Positions 42,757 through 51,241 of a stretch of DNA of 64,000 nucleotides are shown here, in pieces. Positions within the stretch are counted from its first letter, which is position 1. Every line of letters begins with the position of its first letter. The position numbers were made by a program, and so were the translations under genes. The notes below the pieces were generated by a model. The model was given only the letters and a program-made list of their open reading frames with translations. It searched no databases and was not told the DNA's origin. The DNA is from an uncultured Victivallis sp. (GTDB lineage Bacteria > Verrucomicrobiota > Lentisphaeria > Victivallales > Victivallaceae): NCBI GenBank assembly GCA_944389815.1, contig CALXNS010000076.1:1-64000 (forward strand). The letters are read 5' to 3'.

Positions 42757-43659
42757 ATGCAGAACGCAAAGACAAATTCCACAGGCTGGGTTAAATTCAA
42801 GGGGAATCCCGTATTGGGATCGACCGAACTGGGTACCTGCTTTGACGTGCATGTCCACCGGATTGAGACGGGATTCCGTATGTATTTCTCCTGGAGACCG
42901 CAATGCTCTCTGGCTTTTGTGGAGAGTTCCGACGGCATCAACTGGAACGAGCCGCAGATCATTCTCGGACCGAATCCGGAATCGGGCTGGGAAGACAACC
43001 TCAACCGTAACTGTGTTGTCATACGCAACGGGATTCATCATATGTGGTATACCGGACAGGCTCGCGGATTCAGCCGCATTGGTTATGCCGAAAGTTCCGA
43101 CGGCGTGAATTATCGCCGGGTCAGCTGCGAACCGGTGATGATACCGGAATTCCCGTGGGAAAAGGAATCGGTGATGAATCCATTTGTGAAATGGGATGAA
43201 AAACGCGGAATCTATCGCATGTGGTATGCTGCCGGGGAAACCTATGAACCCAATGCACTCGGTTATGCCGAGAGCCGGGACGGCATCCGCTGGCAGAAAT
43301 CCCCGCTGAATCCGATTCTGGTTCACGGTGACGATTTCTGGGATCGAAACCGGGTCGGCGGTTGCGAAGTGGTCGAATGCTGCGACGGCAGCTGGCTGAT
43401 GTTTTACATCGGATATGAGGATATCGATACCGCCCGGATTTGCGCCGCTCGTTCCCCTGACGGTGTCACCCGGTGGCAGCGCCTGAAGACCAATCCGCTG
43501 ATCTCTCCGGATCCGGGATCTTGGGATGCCGCAGCCTGCTACAAACCTTCCCCCTGGTATGATCCCTCCAAAAAACGCTGGATGATCTGGTACAACGGAC
43601 GCAACGGGAACGCTGAATATGTCGGTCTGGCCATCCACGAGGGCTATGAACTGGAGTGA
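42757..43659 (+). CDS. Five-bladed beta-propeller glycosidase (GH43/GH32/GH130-like)
   Basis: 300 residues, no signal peptide, ribosome-binding site GAGGAG 8 bases before ATG. Repeated propeller blades of the form Y-A-E-S-x-D-G-I-x-W are clear (FVESSDGINWNEP, GYAESSDGVNYRRV, GYAESRDGIRWQKS, CAARSPDGVTRWQRL), with MWYTGQ, MWYAAG, MFYIGY and MIWYNGR strand ends. Acidic residues suited to a glycosidase are present (CFDVHV, DRNRVGGCEVVE), but no single family could be fixed. It lies between two ISL3 remnants and is unlinked to a regulator, so it may have been moved there. Likely cytoplasmic. Confidence 0.7.
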   Translation: MQNAKTNSTGWVKFKGNPVLGSTELGTCFDVHVHRIETGFRMYFSWRPQCSLAFVESSDGINWNEPQIILGPNPESGWEDNLNRNCVVIRNGIHHMWYTGQARGFSRIGYAESSDGVNYRRVSCEPVMIPEFPWEKESVMNPFVKWDEKRGIYRMWYAAGETYEPNALGYAESRDGIRWQKSPLNPILVHGDDFWDRNRVGGCEVVECCDGSWLMFYIGYEDIDTARICAARSPDGVTRWQRLKTNPLISPDPGSWDAAACYKPSPWYDPSKKRWMIWYNGRNGNAEYVGLAIHEGYELE

Positions 43660-43740
43660 GCCCGACCGGACGGAAATGCTGGAATGCATCCGTCAGAGGA
43701 GTTGCTTTTGAATTGAGAAAGATCCAGTCAATCGCCGGAG

Positions 43741-44068
43741 AATGAGGCGGGGGAAAGATATTCGCGGCAGGATTGGATATCACGAATGCAAATAATACAT
43801 TCCGGTCGTACTTTCAACGAACCGCAGCGGGGGGAGGTGAAACTCCCCGCGTTGATGACCCAAATCAATTTTTCTTTGCAATATTCAAATTTTTGGTGTT
43901 GAAATCCGCGGCTTCTCTGTGTATTTTGAGGCAATGTGGTCGACATTTTGCCTCCTTGGTTTTCGTTTGGCGAGACAAAACTATAAGGCAAGTATCGACC
44001 TTTATCCAGTCGTTATGATTTTCTCTGCCCCCCGTTGTGAGGTTATTCATGGCTCAAGCCGGAGAAGA
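43741..44068 (-). mobile_element. Second ISL3 remnant (transposase N-terminal end only)
   Basis: Bases 43775-44068 match 42429-42713 of the other element closely, including the stretch AAATCAATTTTTCTTTGCAA and the terminal repeat (44045-44068). Only the 5' part of the transposase and one inverted repeat remain; the other end is missing. Same orientation as the first copy. Bases 43660-43740, between the glycosidase gene and the remnant, hold nothing recognisable. Confidence 0.75.
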
Positions 44069-44303
44069 ACCGAAAAAACAGAAATTGTAACGCGAATGAA
44101 ATCATTTCCGAACCGGACGGGCTTCTGTCAAAACGGGAGCCGCCGCCGGGGAACGTTCATCCTGCCGGGCGGCGCCGGGAACCGGTCGGAGAGTGGAGAA
44201 CGCTTCAAAAAAATATCCTCCGCGGAAACCGGGAGGAAACGCAAGCCGCATGGCCGCAGAGGGCGGAGGAAACGCCCGTTTCGGACGCTCCTTCGCATTT
44301 TTT
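44069..44303. other. Intergenic stretch downstream of GH42 gene
   Basis: No convincing gene, RNA or clean terminator was seen here. Open frames are short and resemble neither neighbour. GC-rich small inverted repeats occur but none is followed by a T-run on the minus strand. Confidence 0.5.
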
Positions 44304-46418
44304 TCATATCCGGACGAACAGCTCCGCACTCTCCCGGGGCAGCCGGAATTCGTCCGCGCCATGGAATACGCCGCGCCATTTGCCCGGCAATCCCGGATCG
44401 AAGACGGCCTCCTTGTCATGCGAATTGACCGCGACGATGAAACATGGTTCGCCGTCCTCGGTTAAAATATCCACGTGAATGCCGGGGGCGACCGCCTCCG
44501 GTTGAATGCCCGCCGCCGCCGCCGCCTTAAACAGCCAGCTCGCCAGGAGGGAACGTTCGAGTCGGAAACCGCGCCCGAGCAACGTCCCGGCGTGGAACCA
44601 GCGTCCATTGCCGACCGTTTTGGAGATCATGCACACTTTGTCCCGGAACCGTCCCTCGATGACGCAGTCTTCGCCGGCAAGTTCGGCAAATTGCAGCGAA
44701 CCGAACCCTGCGGTGCCGTCCGGCGCGGAAATCGGGAAATATTCTCCGCCGGAAACGCCGTCCGTCTTCATCGCTTTGGCGACGTCCCCGGAAACCTCCG
44801 CCGCCAGCCCGCCGTATTCTCCGGTGCGCGGCAGATGGTAGGAGGAGGTGCTCTCCACTTCCCGTGCGCCCCATCTTTCCGCGAGTCCGCAGCCGGGCAG
44901 AATTTCACTGTGACGCCCGGTGGTGGCGTTGTAACCGGCCAGATGCCCCTCGGTGACCAGAATGCCGCCGGAACGGAGAAACGCGTCGAGACGGTCGGCT
45001 TCCTCTTCGGCAAGGAAGTAGGGCGACGGCATCACGATCATTGCGATTTCTTCCGGGAAATCGCGCTTCGAATCGATGATGCGAAACGGCAGATTTTCCT
45101 CGTAAAGACAATCGGCATACGCGGAAACGCTTTCCCGGAAGCGTTTCAAATTGCCGTCCATGCAGAAATGGAACACTTCGTTTGCATTGCTTCTCCAGAT
45201 GCCGATTTGCGGCGTGCGCCTGCGTGCGCGCATCAGCCCCGGCAGATGCGGCCGCAGCTTTTCGATGAACTCCGCCGCGTGGAGCGTCACCGGCCGGGAG
45301 GAACCGTCCGGATGAATCAACCCCCACGCCGGCGATTCGATGCCGAGCGTTTCCGGGCGGAACTGCCAGAAGAGAAAGCCGCGCACCCCCCAGCCGAGCT
45401 GAGGAATTCCTTCGCGCAGGAAGGTATCGCGGTCGATGATTCTCTGGTGCATTGCCGTCGAACCGTAATTGATGTGCCATTCGGCGTTGTAGAAGACGCG
45501 GTTTCCGGCGGCGCTGACCGCCTGCGCGGCCAGCAACGTGTCGGATGTGATGGTCGACGCGAAAACGTCACACAAGTCCGCGAGGGCGAAGTCGTCCACA
45601 CAGCTGACCGCGTTGAAGCAGTCGATCGAATTGGCCACGACATGCAGATAACAGACGTGCGCGGGGTCGAGTTTCCGGATTATTTCCGTCCGCCATCGAC
45701 CATCCGCGGTCAATTTTTCCAGATGGAACATCCGCCAGTCGATGAAGTCGCTGACGGTCGTCGGGTCGCGGGGCAGTTCCACTTCGTCGAAGGAAGCGTA
45801 ACAGCGTCCCCATACCGTATTGAGCCGTTCGATGGAACGGTTGTATTTATTCTGGAGGAATTTCTGAAATCCGCGGTGGCATTCCGGACAGTAGCAGAGC
45901 AGTTTTTCCATATCTGGACTGCGTCGCATCAGGTTGTTTTCTGGTTCATTCCAGACATCCCACATTGCCAGCGCCGGATGATTGCGGAAATGTTCTGCGG
46001 CGGCTTCTGTGAAGCGTTTGCGCGCCTCCAGCGCCCCGGGATGTGAATGGCACGGACCGGGATAACCGCCGAGCTGGCGACAGATGTTTGCGACCGGTTC
46101 GAGGGTATGGCCGGAAGCGTCGACCATGCGGCAGTCGGGATATTTTTCAAAAATCCATCCGGGCGCGACGTCGAGGATCAAGTTGAGTGTGACCGCAAGA
46201 TTGTTGCCGGCGGCGAGATCCATCAATTGGTCGAGATCGTCCCAGAAGTATTGTCCTTCGCGCCGTTCGCTCCATCGCCACTGAACCCAGAATTTCACCG
46301 AATCGAATCCGAGTTCGCGCATTTTCTTCAGGTCGTCGGCCCAGTGTTTCGGGTCGGGGGAGGGCGCGCGATAATATTGCGCCCCGTAAATAAAGGGAAA
46401 AGTTTGATCTTGTCTCAT
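44304..46418 (-). CDS. GH42 beta-galactosidase
   Basis: 704 residues, usual GH42 length, without signal peptide. N-terminal barrel: GAQYYRAPSPDPKHWADDL, KFWVQWRWSERREGQYFWDD, PAWIFEKYPDCRMVDASG-like segment, acid/base candidate in WDVWNEPENN, nucleophile candidate in VFYNAEWHINYG. A Cys-containing loop LCYCPECHRGF suggests the structural zinc site of GH42. The trimerisation domain (about 400-620: FRIIDSKRDFPEEIAMIVMPSPYFL, GGILVTEGHLAGYNATTGRH) and a C-terminal beta domain follow. It hydrolyses terminal beta-galactosides, or arabinosides in some members. It starts 8 bp after the GH39-like gene, so they are co-transcribed. Confidence 0.93.
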   Translation of the reverse strand: MRQDQTFPFIYGAQYYRAPSPDPKHWADDLKKMRELGFDSVKFWVQWRWSERREGQYFWDDLDQLMDLAAGNNLAVTLNLILDVAPGWIFEKYPDCRMVDASGHTLEPVANICRQLGGYPGPCHSHPGALEARKRFTEAAAEHFRNHPALAMWDVWNEPENNLMRRSPDMEKLLCYCPECHRGFQKFLQNKYNRSIERLNTVWGRCYASFDEVELPRDPTTVSDFIDWRMFHLEKLTADGRWRTEIIRKLDPAHVCYLHVVANSIDCFNAVSCVDDFALADLCDVFASTITSDTLLAAQAVSAAGNRVFYNAEWHINYGSTAMHQRIIDRDTFLREGIPQLGWGVRGFLFWQFRPETLGIESPAWGLIHPDGSSRPVTLHAAEFIEKLRPHLPGLMRARRRTPQIGIWRSNANEVFHFCMDGNLKRFRESVSAYADCLYEENLPFRIIDSKRDFPEEIAMIVMPSPYFLAEEEADRLDAFLRSGGILVTEGHLAGYNATTGRHSEILPGCGLAERWGAREVESTSSYHLPRTGEYGGLAAEVSGDVAKAMKTDGVSGGEYFPISAPDGTAGFGSLQFAELAGEDCVIEGRFRDKVCMISKTVGNGRWFHAGTLLGRGFRLERSLLASWLFKAAAAAGIQPEAVAPGIHVDILTEDGEPCFIVAVNSHDKEAVFDPGLPGKWRGVFHGADEFRLPRESAELFVRI

Positions 46419-46426
46419 TTCTTATT

Positions 46427-49087
46427 CTATTGTTCCAACAGTTCCTTCAACCGGATCAAACAGATTGACTCCGGTTGCATCTGAATTTCCAAATAGGGGA
46501 AGCCTTCCTCTGAAAATTTTCGCTCAGAATATGTTACGGGAAGCTCAATTGCGCCGCCTTCCGGAATGTAACTTATGTGTCGGGACATGTCAAAAACATA
46601 TTGTGCGATTTGACAGTTCCTCCAGTTTTCTCTTATTTCAACAATCACCTTGCGCGGCACACTGCACTCTTCTGCCAGATTCCAGCACAACAGGAAGATT
46701 TGCCCGTCTTTTTCAAACGCGGCTCCGCGAATCATGGCATCCTCTCCGTCCAGATGAAGTCTGATTGCATCATCCGGCAATTGCGCCCAAAGCCACTGTC
46801 CCCAATATGCCGGTTTCAACAATCCATCAGTGGTAATCAGTCCCCATTGCCAGTTCGCCGCAGGAAGATCCCGGATGCAGAATAATCCTCCAATATCCAC
46901 ATCGGCGTCCATCAGAGCCCGGATCATTTCCGCGTTGTAGAGAACACTCCGCATGTCGGCACGATAATGAGGCGAGCCACTGCTGGAAATTCCCCATTCA
47001 GTCAGTGCAATTTTCATGTCACCTGCTCCGCGCTCCGTGAGTTCTCTGCGGAGAGTGCTGACAATTTCCGTTAAGCGCTGTGGAGAGGTCTGGTATTGAT
47101 GAAAGTCGAAAATATCGACCAGTCCGGGATTTTTTTCGATCAAATCCAGAAACGCCTTCCAGATCCGATTGATTCCGTCGCCGCAGCCGATACCGGAAAT
47201 CAGTGCATCCGGATCCGCCTGTTTCAACGCCCTGGCCGCCACCTCAAATACGGCAATCGCCGCTTCGGGATGATCAGCGTAACCGGCAAAATCCGGCTCG
47301 TTGAAACATTGATAATATTTCACTTCAAGCCGTTCCTTTGTCAGTGCGGAAACGAAATTTTCCACCGTCATTGCCCAATCCCGGCGAAATGTTTCATTTT
47401 CCGCCCAGAGCTCCTTCGGCAGCCAGTCGTGTCCGTCGATCCGCTGGAGAAGTGCGGGCGGCAAGACGTCAAGTCCGACGATCGGCTGCGCTCCCACTTT
47501 CTGAATGGCTTTTATGGTCATGATTCCGGAAGAGAAGTCAAAGGAGAGTTTTCCATTCTCGTCTTTTGTGACCGAATTGTCAAGGCAGTGATCCTTGCGG
47601 ATGAATCGCGGACGCAACGGTTTTACCAGCCGCGGCAGGAAAAAATCCTCTTCCGGAATTACTCCGCCTTCGGCATAATCACGCCATACGGCGTTCGGAA
47701 TTCCACTTTGACGCGCGGGATCCACCGACAACAGAAGCGGTTCGACATATTCTCCCTTCAGGAAAACCTGCCGTATGGGACGCACATTCGTCGCCGAGTC
47801 TCCCCCCAGATGCACCCCGCGGGCCGCCTGGGGGTCATACGCCAGAAGTGCGCTCCCCGTCGGAGTGAACTTCAATTTTTCCGGACTCAAAATTACCTTC
47901 CACAGACGAAATGACCATGCATCATCCGGATGCCGACGACGCCCGGAAAGCTCAAAACGAATGGTATGTTCTCCCTGCGCCAGATCGATCTTTCCCAATT
48001 TAATCCAGCGCGGCACCCCGTTCCCGGATCCTTCGAGAGCGTGTCCGGCGACTGCGGGCGCACCATCGATGCTCCAGACAAAATCCGACACCCAGCTTTC
48101 ATTGCATCCGAGCAGCAGCGCCCAGACATCATAATTACCAGCATCGTCGGTCACCGGGAAATCGAAATCCGCAAAGTATGGTTCCGATAATTGAAAACTC
48201 TGCTGCACTTCCAGTACCGATTCCCATGTGCCGTTTCCATTCTGCCCGCCGAGATGCATATTGGTTCGGGCAACGGCCGAAGCGTCGATATTGATGACCG
48301 CAGGCCCGGTCGGCTTCTCCTCAACCACGGCAATCAGCTCTCCGGCTTTCAGCTCGGCGAAGAAATTCCGGATTCTTAATTTATCATCCACCGGCTGATT
48401 GACCATAAAGCCGACGCTTTTGATTGGCGCGGAGAAAAACGATTCGGGCAACTTCGCATTTTCCACCGCTTTGAACTCATTGAGCATCAGGGAAAACGTG
48501 CTGCCGGGACGATCTATCTCAAGCGTGAGCCGGACCGGTCGAGCCGGATCAAACCCGTACTCTTCCGGCATGATCGTCTTGACGAGAGTGCTCATGCCGT
48601 CAAGAAAAACCTCACACCGGCCGGCCAGGGAAGCGTTGAGAGAACCGCGAATCGTAATTGCAATCGCCGCGCCGCCGTCGGCGGGGCGATTCCAGAAGTA
48701 CTCTCCGCCTCCTCCCGCACCCAACGCGACCCAGTCACACCCGCCGGGAAGAACTTCGGCGCCGATCGAGAACCGGTAGTTTCCCGTCACCTGAAACGGG
48801 ATCGTTGCTGCCGCCTTTCCTCCGAGCGCTCCGGAGTTGGTTATGCCACCGTCCTCAGCAAAAGTCAAACCTGCCTCCTCCGCTTTCACCTGCCACAGCA
48901 GATCGGCGCCCTCGGTCCGCGTACCGGCCAGCGGAAAACCAGGCAGCCGATCCGGCAGTTTTCTTGCAAACGAATCCTGAACTCCATCGGCGCCGCAGAG
49001 TGCGGCCATCCACACCGATATTCCGAACATCATACACGCGAATGCCCGCCTGAACATATTTGAAAACCGCATTCCCATAAAACACAT
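46427..49087 (-). CDS. Secreted GH39-like glycosidase with N-terminal beta domains
   Basis: About 886 residues from ATG 49087; in-frame ATGs at 49078 and 49072 are equally possible and the frame is open to 49129. A signal peptide is visible (FRRAFACMMFGISVWMAALCGA). Residues about 40-240 are laminin-G/concanavalin-like, about 250-410 another beta domain (YDVWALLLGCNESWVSDFVW). The clan-A barrel has RPRFIRKDHCLD, acid/base candidate in YQCFNEPDF (Glu codon 47297-47299) and nucleophile candidate in IALTEWGIS (46997-46999), 100 residues apart. A small C-terminal beta domain ends the protein. Family GH39 is the best guess. Partner of the GH42 enzyme in one operon. Confidence 0.8.
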   Translation of the reverse strand: MCFMGMRFSNMFRRAFACMMFGISVWMAALCGADGVQDSFARKLPDRLPGFPLAGTRTEGADLLWQVKAEEAGLTFAEDGGITNSGALGGKAAATIPFQVTGNYRFSIGAEVLPGGCDWVALGAGGGGEYFWNRPADGGAAIAITIRGSLNASLAGRCEVFLDGMSTLVKTIMPEEYGFDPARPVRLTLEIDRPGSTFSLMLNEFKAVENAKLPESFFSAPIKSVGFMVNQPVDDKLRIRNFFAELKAGELIAVVEEKPTGPAVINIDASAVARTNMHLGGQNGNGTWESVLEVQQSFQLSEPYFADFDFPVTDDAGNYDVWALLLGCNESWVSDFVWSIDGAPAVAGHALEGSGNGVPRWIKLGKIDLAQGEHTIRFELSGRRRHPDDAWSFRLWKVILSPEKLKFTPTGSALLAYDPQAARGVHLGGDSATNVRPIRQVFLKGEYVEPLLLSVDPARQSGIPNAVWRDYAEGGVIPEEDFFLPRLVKPLRPRFIRKDHCLDNSVTKDENGKLSFDFSSGIMTIKAIQKVGAQPIVGLDVLPPALLQRIDGHDWLPKELWAENETFRRDWAMTVENFVSALTKERLEVKYYQCFNEPDFAGYADHPEAAIAVFEVAARALKQADPDALISGIGCGDGINRIWKAFLDLIEKNPGLVDIFDFHQYQTSPQRLTEIVSTLRRELTERGAGDMKIALTEWGISSSGSPHYRADMRSVLYNAEMIRALMDADVDIGGLFCIRDLPAANWQWGLITTDGLLKPAYWGQWLWAQLPDDAIRLHLDGEDAMIRGAAFEKDGQIFLLCWNLAEECSVPRKVIVEIRENWRNCQIAQYVFDMSRHISYIPEGGAIELPVTYSERKFSEEGFPYLEIQMQPESICLIRLKELLEQ

Positions 49088-49122
49088 AGTTGTTGCATCA
49101 CTGTCCAGCTCTCGCCGGTTTC

Positions 49123-49827
49123 TCACCATTCGCCGTAAGCGAAAAAAGAATACTCGCTCGTCGATATGCCGTAATAGACGTTTGGCACATTGCGATATGC
49201 CACATGACCGTCGGCAAACATCAGATTATTAAATTCTCCGCGGGAGGCATGCCAGGAATATTTTCCAACACCACACGGCCATCCATAGCCCGCCATGTTG
49301 GAACTCCACATGGTCGTCTCTCCCATGAGGACGATCCGGGAGGGCATTTTAATCTGAGTAAACTTCCCGATCACTCGCCATCCTCCGTTCGGCAGTGAGG
49401 TCAACATGGTGTTGAATGAATAGCTCGTCGCTGAAGTCGGATCCAGATAAGTTGATTCATAACCGCTGGGAATACAATTCCGGAAATTGTCCGAAGGGCA
49501 TTTATACAGGCCGTCGGCGGAAATATACGGGGAAAGATAACGATCCGGCTGATCGATTCCGCCCCAGGCAAACCAGTTACTCGCCTCCGGTGATGTATTG
49601 AAATTATCCCCGTTGTCGTCGAAATACAGACGCCAGACGATCGCCAATTGCTTCAGATTGCTGGCGCACTGGGAGATGCGCGCCCGCTCGCGAGCCTGAC
49701 CCAATGCCGGAAGCAACATACTTGCAAGGATGGCGATGATCGCAATTACAACTAAAAGTTCTATCAGTGTGAAATTGCTTTGGTTCCGCTTCGCCCGGCC
49801 TTCTCTCCTCTGGTCGACCAATCTCAT
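49123..49827 (-). CDS. Prepilin-like (pseudopilin) protein with H-x-DGHV motif
   Basis: 234 residues from ATG 49827, fixed by AAAGGAGAA 7 bases upstream; the open frame continues 27 codons further without a site. An unusually long basic leader ([18 protein letters not shown]) precedes [20 protein letters not shown]; the residue before F is Asn, not Gly. C-terminal [21 protein letters not shown] holds the DGHV motif. First gene of the operon with the GH39-like and GH42 genes, divergent from a LacI gene. Confidence 0.9.
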   Translation of the reverse strand: MRLVDQRREGRAKRNQSNFTLIELLVVIAIIAILASMLLPALGQARERARISQCASNLKQLAIVWRLYFDDNGDNFNTSPEASNWFAWGGIDQPDRYLSPYISADGLYKCPSDNFRNCIPSGYESTYLDPTSATSYSFNTMLTSLPNGGWRVIGKFTQIKMPSRIVLMGETTMWSSNMAGYGWPCGVGKYSWHASRGEFNNLMFADGHVAYRNVPNVYYGISTSEYSFFAYGEW

Positions 49828-49850
49828 AAAACTTCTCCTTTCTGGATAAT

Positions 49851-49878
49851 GATAATCGTTTTTTCTTTTTCGATTATC
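49851..49878 (-). promoter_or_regulatory. Leader hairpin just upstream of the pseudopilin ribosome-binding site
   Basis: GATAATCG (49851-49858) and CGATTATC (49871-49878) are perfect inverted repeats with a 12-base loop of T on this strand (A-rich in the RNA). It ends about 8 bases before the ribosome-binding site, so it might affect translation or mRNA stability. Confidence 0.45.
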
Positions 49879-49942
49879 TTTTGCCGGTTGCCTCATCATC
49901 AACGCCATACAGGAATATGACCCGGGTGTTTGAGAAACATTA

Positions 49943-50043
49943 TGTAACTCTTACAGTCAATATTATAGTATATTCCGGAACGAAAGTCAATAGGTTGTGA
50001 AAAAAAAGAGAAGTTTTTTATTTGCGGGGCTGTAACTCTTGCA
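49943..50043. promoter_or_regulatory. Two LacI-type operators flanking the divergent promoter
   Basis: TGTAACTCTTACA (49943-49955) is a perfect TGTAA-n3-TTACA palindrome; TGTAACTCTTGCA (50031-50043) differs by one base. The first sits directly after the -10 box of the leftward promoter; the second lies towards the LacI gene. Spacing of 88 bp would allow looping. The rest of the 361-bp intergenic region (49828-50188) is AT-rich with no further gene seen. Confidence 0.75.
49962..49990 (-). promoter_or_regulatory. Promoter of the pseudopilin-GH39-GH42 operon
   Basis: On the minus strand TTGACT (49985-49990), 17 bp, TATAAT (49962-49967), giving a leader of about 125 bases before ATG 49827. Confidence 0.85.
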
Positions 50044-50188
50044 ATCTGACACGCACCGTGGTATGGTAAAAACGTCAAATATGGGAGGTCGGCCGGAAAT
50101 CATCCGCCCCCGTGAACGTGAAGAAGAGAAGAAGGATTATCAACGTGTGCCGGATAATCAGGTGAACCCGAATGTGCGTGGTGATCAA

Positions 50189-51109
50189 ATGAAAGAAAAA
50201 TGCAATTCAATTTATGATCTGGCGCGGATCGCGGGGGTGTCGTACGGCACCGTGAGCCGGGTGCTGAATGGGCGTGGGAATGTCTCTCCTGCAACGCGGC
50301 AGGTGGTGCTGGAGGCGGCGACCCGGTATAATTTCAAGCCCCGCATGCAGGCGCGCAAACCGACGGTCGGGTTCCTGCTCGATCTGGAGCGGAGCATTGC
50401 GCAGCAGCGCGCGGGATATATCGAAACAGTATTGCTCCAATTGCTGAATGCGCTTTCCGTTCGAGGTGTCACGATTGAAATCTTCACCAGTTACAACCGC
50501 GGCAATATCAACGGCGGGCTGCTCGACGGGCTGATTTCTCTCGATGACAACCTTGGCGACCTTGCGGAAAAGGTCAGAAATATTCCGGTTCTGGTGCTGA
50601 ACGGGTGCGAGGATGACCGGTTCTCCCGGGTGGTGAGCGACCATTTTCAGAGCGGCGTTCTGGCGGCGGAATATCTGCGCGAACGCAAGTGCCGCAAATG
50701 TGGGATCCTTCTCGACGGCCGCAACTGGGGCAATCTTGAACGGTTGCGGGGATTTGAGGAAACTTTGCCGGAGGTGTGCTCCGGTTTCGTGGCGGAAACG
50801 CCGGCACATGCGCTGCTGCATCAGATGATCTCCGGCGGCATTGACGGACTTTTCCTTGCCGGAGAGGACAATATTCTTGAACACTTGAATATTCTGGACT
50901 CCATTCTTCCCGGGACTCAACCCCGGCCTGTGCTCGTCACGATGGAAAATGCTTCCATTTCGCGTTTTTTGAATCCGCCGCTCACGACCGTGGCGCAGCC
51001 TTTCTCCGAGATGGTGCGTTTCGCGACGGAGCTGATTGTCGGACAAATCCAGGAAAAACAGCCGCGGCGGATTGAGAAGATATTCCCGAATACCCTGATC
51101 CGCCGTTGA
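50189..51109 (+). CDS. LacI-family regulator of the GH39/GH42 locus
   Basis: 306 residues from ATG 50189. The helix-turn-helix reads NSIYDLARIAGVSYGTVSRVLNG and NVSPATRQVVLEAATRYNFKP, so this start fits the family; in-frame ATGs further upstream (50039-50083) would add an unrelated basic segment. The sensor domain is short (VGFLLDLERSIAQQRAGYIE, GLISLDDNLGDL, VLVLNGCEDDRFSRVVSDH, KCGILLDGRN, LFLAGEDNILEH, PPLTTVAQPFSEM). It is divergent from the pseudopilin-GH39-GH42 operon, with matching palindromes in between. Confidence 0.9.
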   Translation: MKEKCNSIYDLARIAGVSYGTVSRVLNGRGNVSPATRQVVLEAATRYNFKPRMQARKPTVGFLLDLERSIAQQRAGYIETVLLQLLNALSVRGVTIEIFTSYNRGNINGGLLDGLISLDDNLGDLAEKVRNIPVLVLNGCEDDRFSRVVSDHFQSGVLAAEYLRERKCRKCGILLDGRNWGNLERLRGFEETLPEVCSGFVAETPAHALLHQMISGGIDGLFLAGEDNILEHLNILDSILPGTQPRPVLVTMENASISRFLNPPLTTVAQPFSEMVRFATELIVGQIQEKQPRRIEKIFPNTLIRR

Positions 51110-51241
51110 AGCGCCCGGCTGGAGCGTTTGCGGTTCACGATATTTTTCTTGAATCGGGTTTGTAACCGTGCGGGAACGGGTGTATTTTAACCAAATGAAA
51201 AAAAAGTAGCTGTTTTTCGATAGAGGAAAGGCATTTTCAGC

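Noticed and set aside
41362-44068. Intact composite transposon carrying the glycosidase gene
   Set aside because: Both ISL3 copies are decayed, one is only a terminal fragment, and no target-site duplication was found, so present mobility is not supported.
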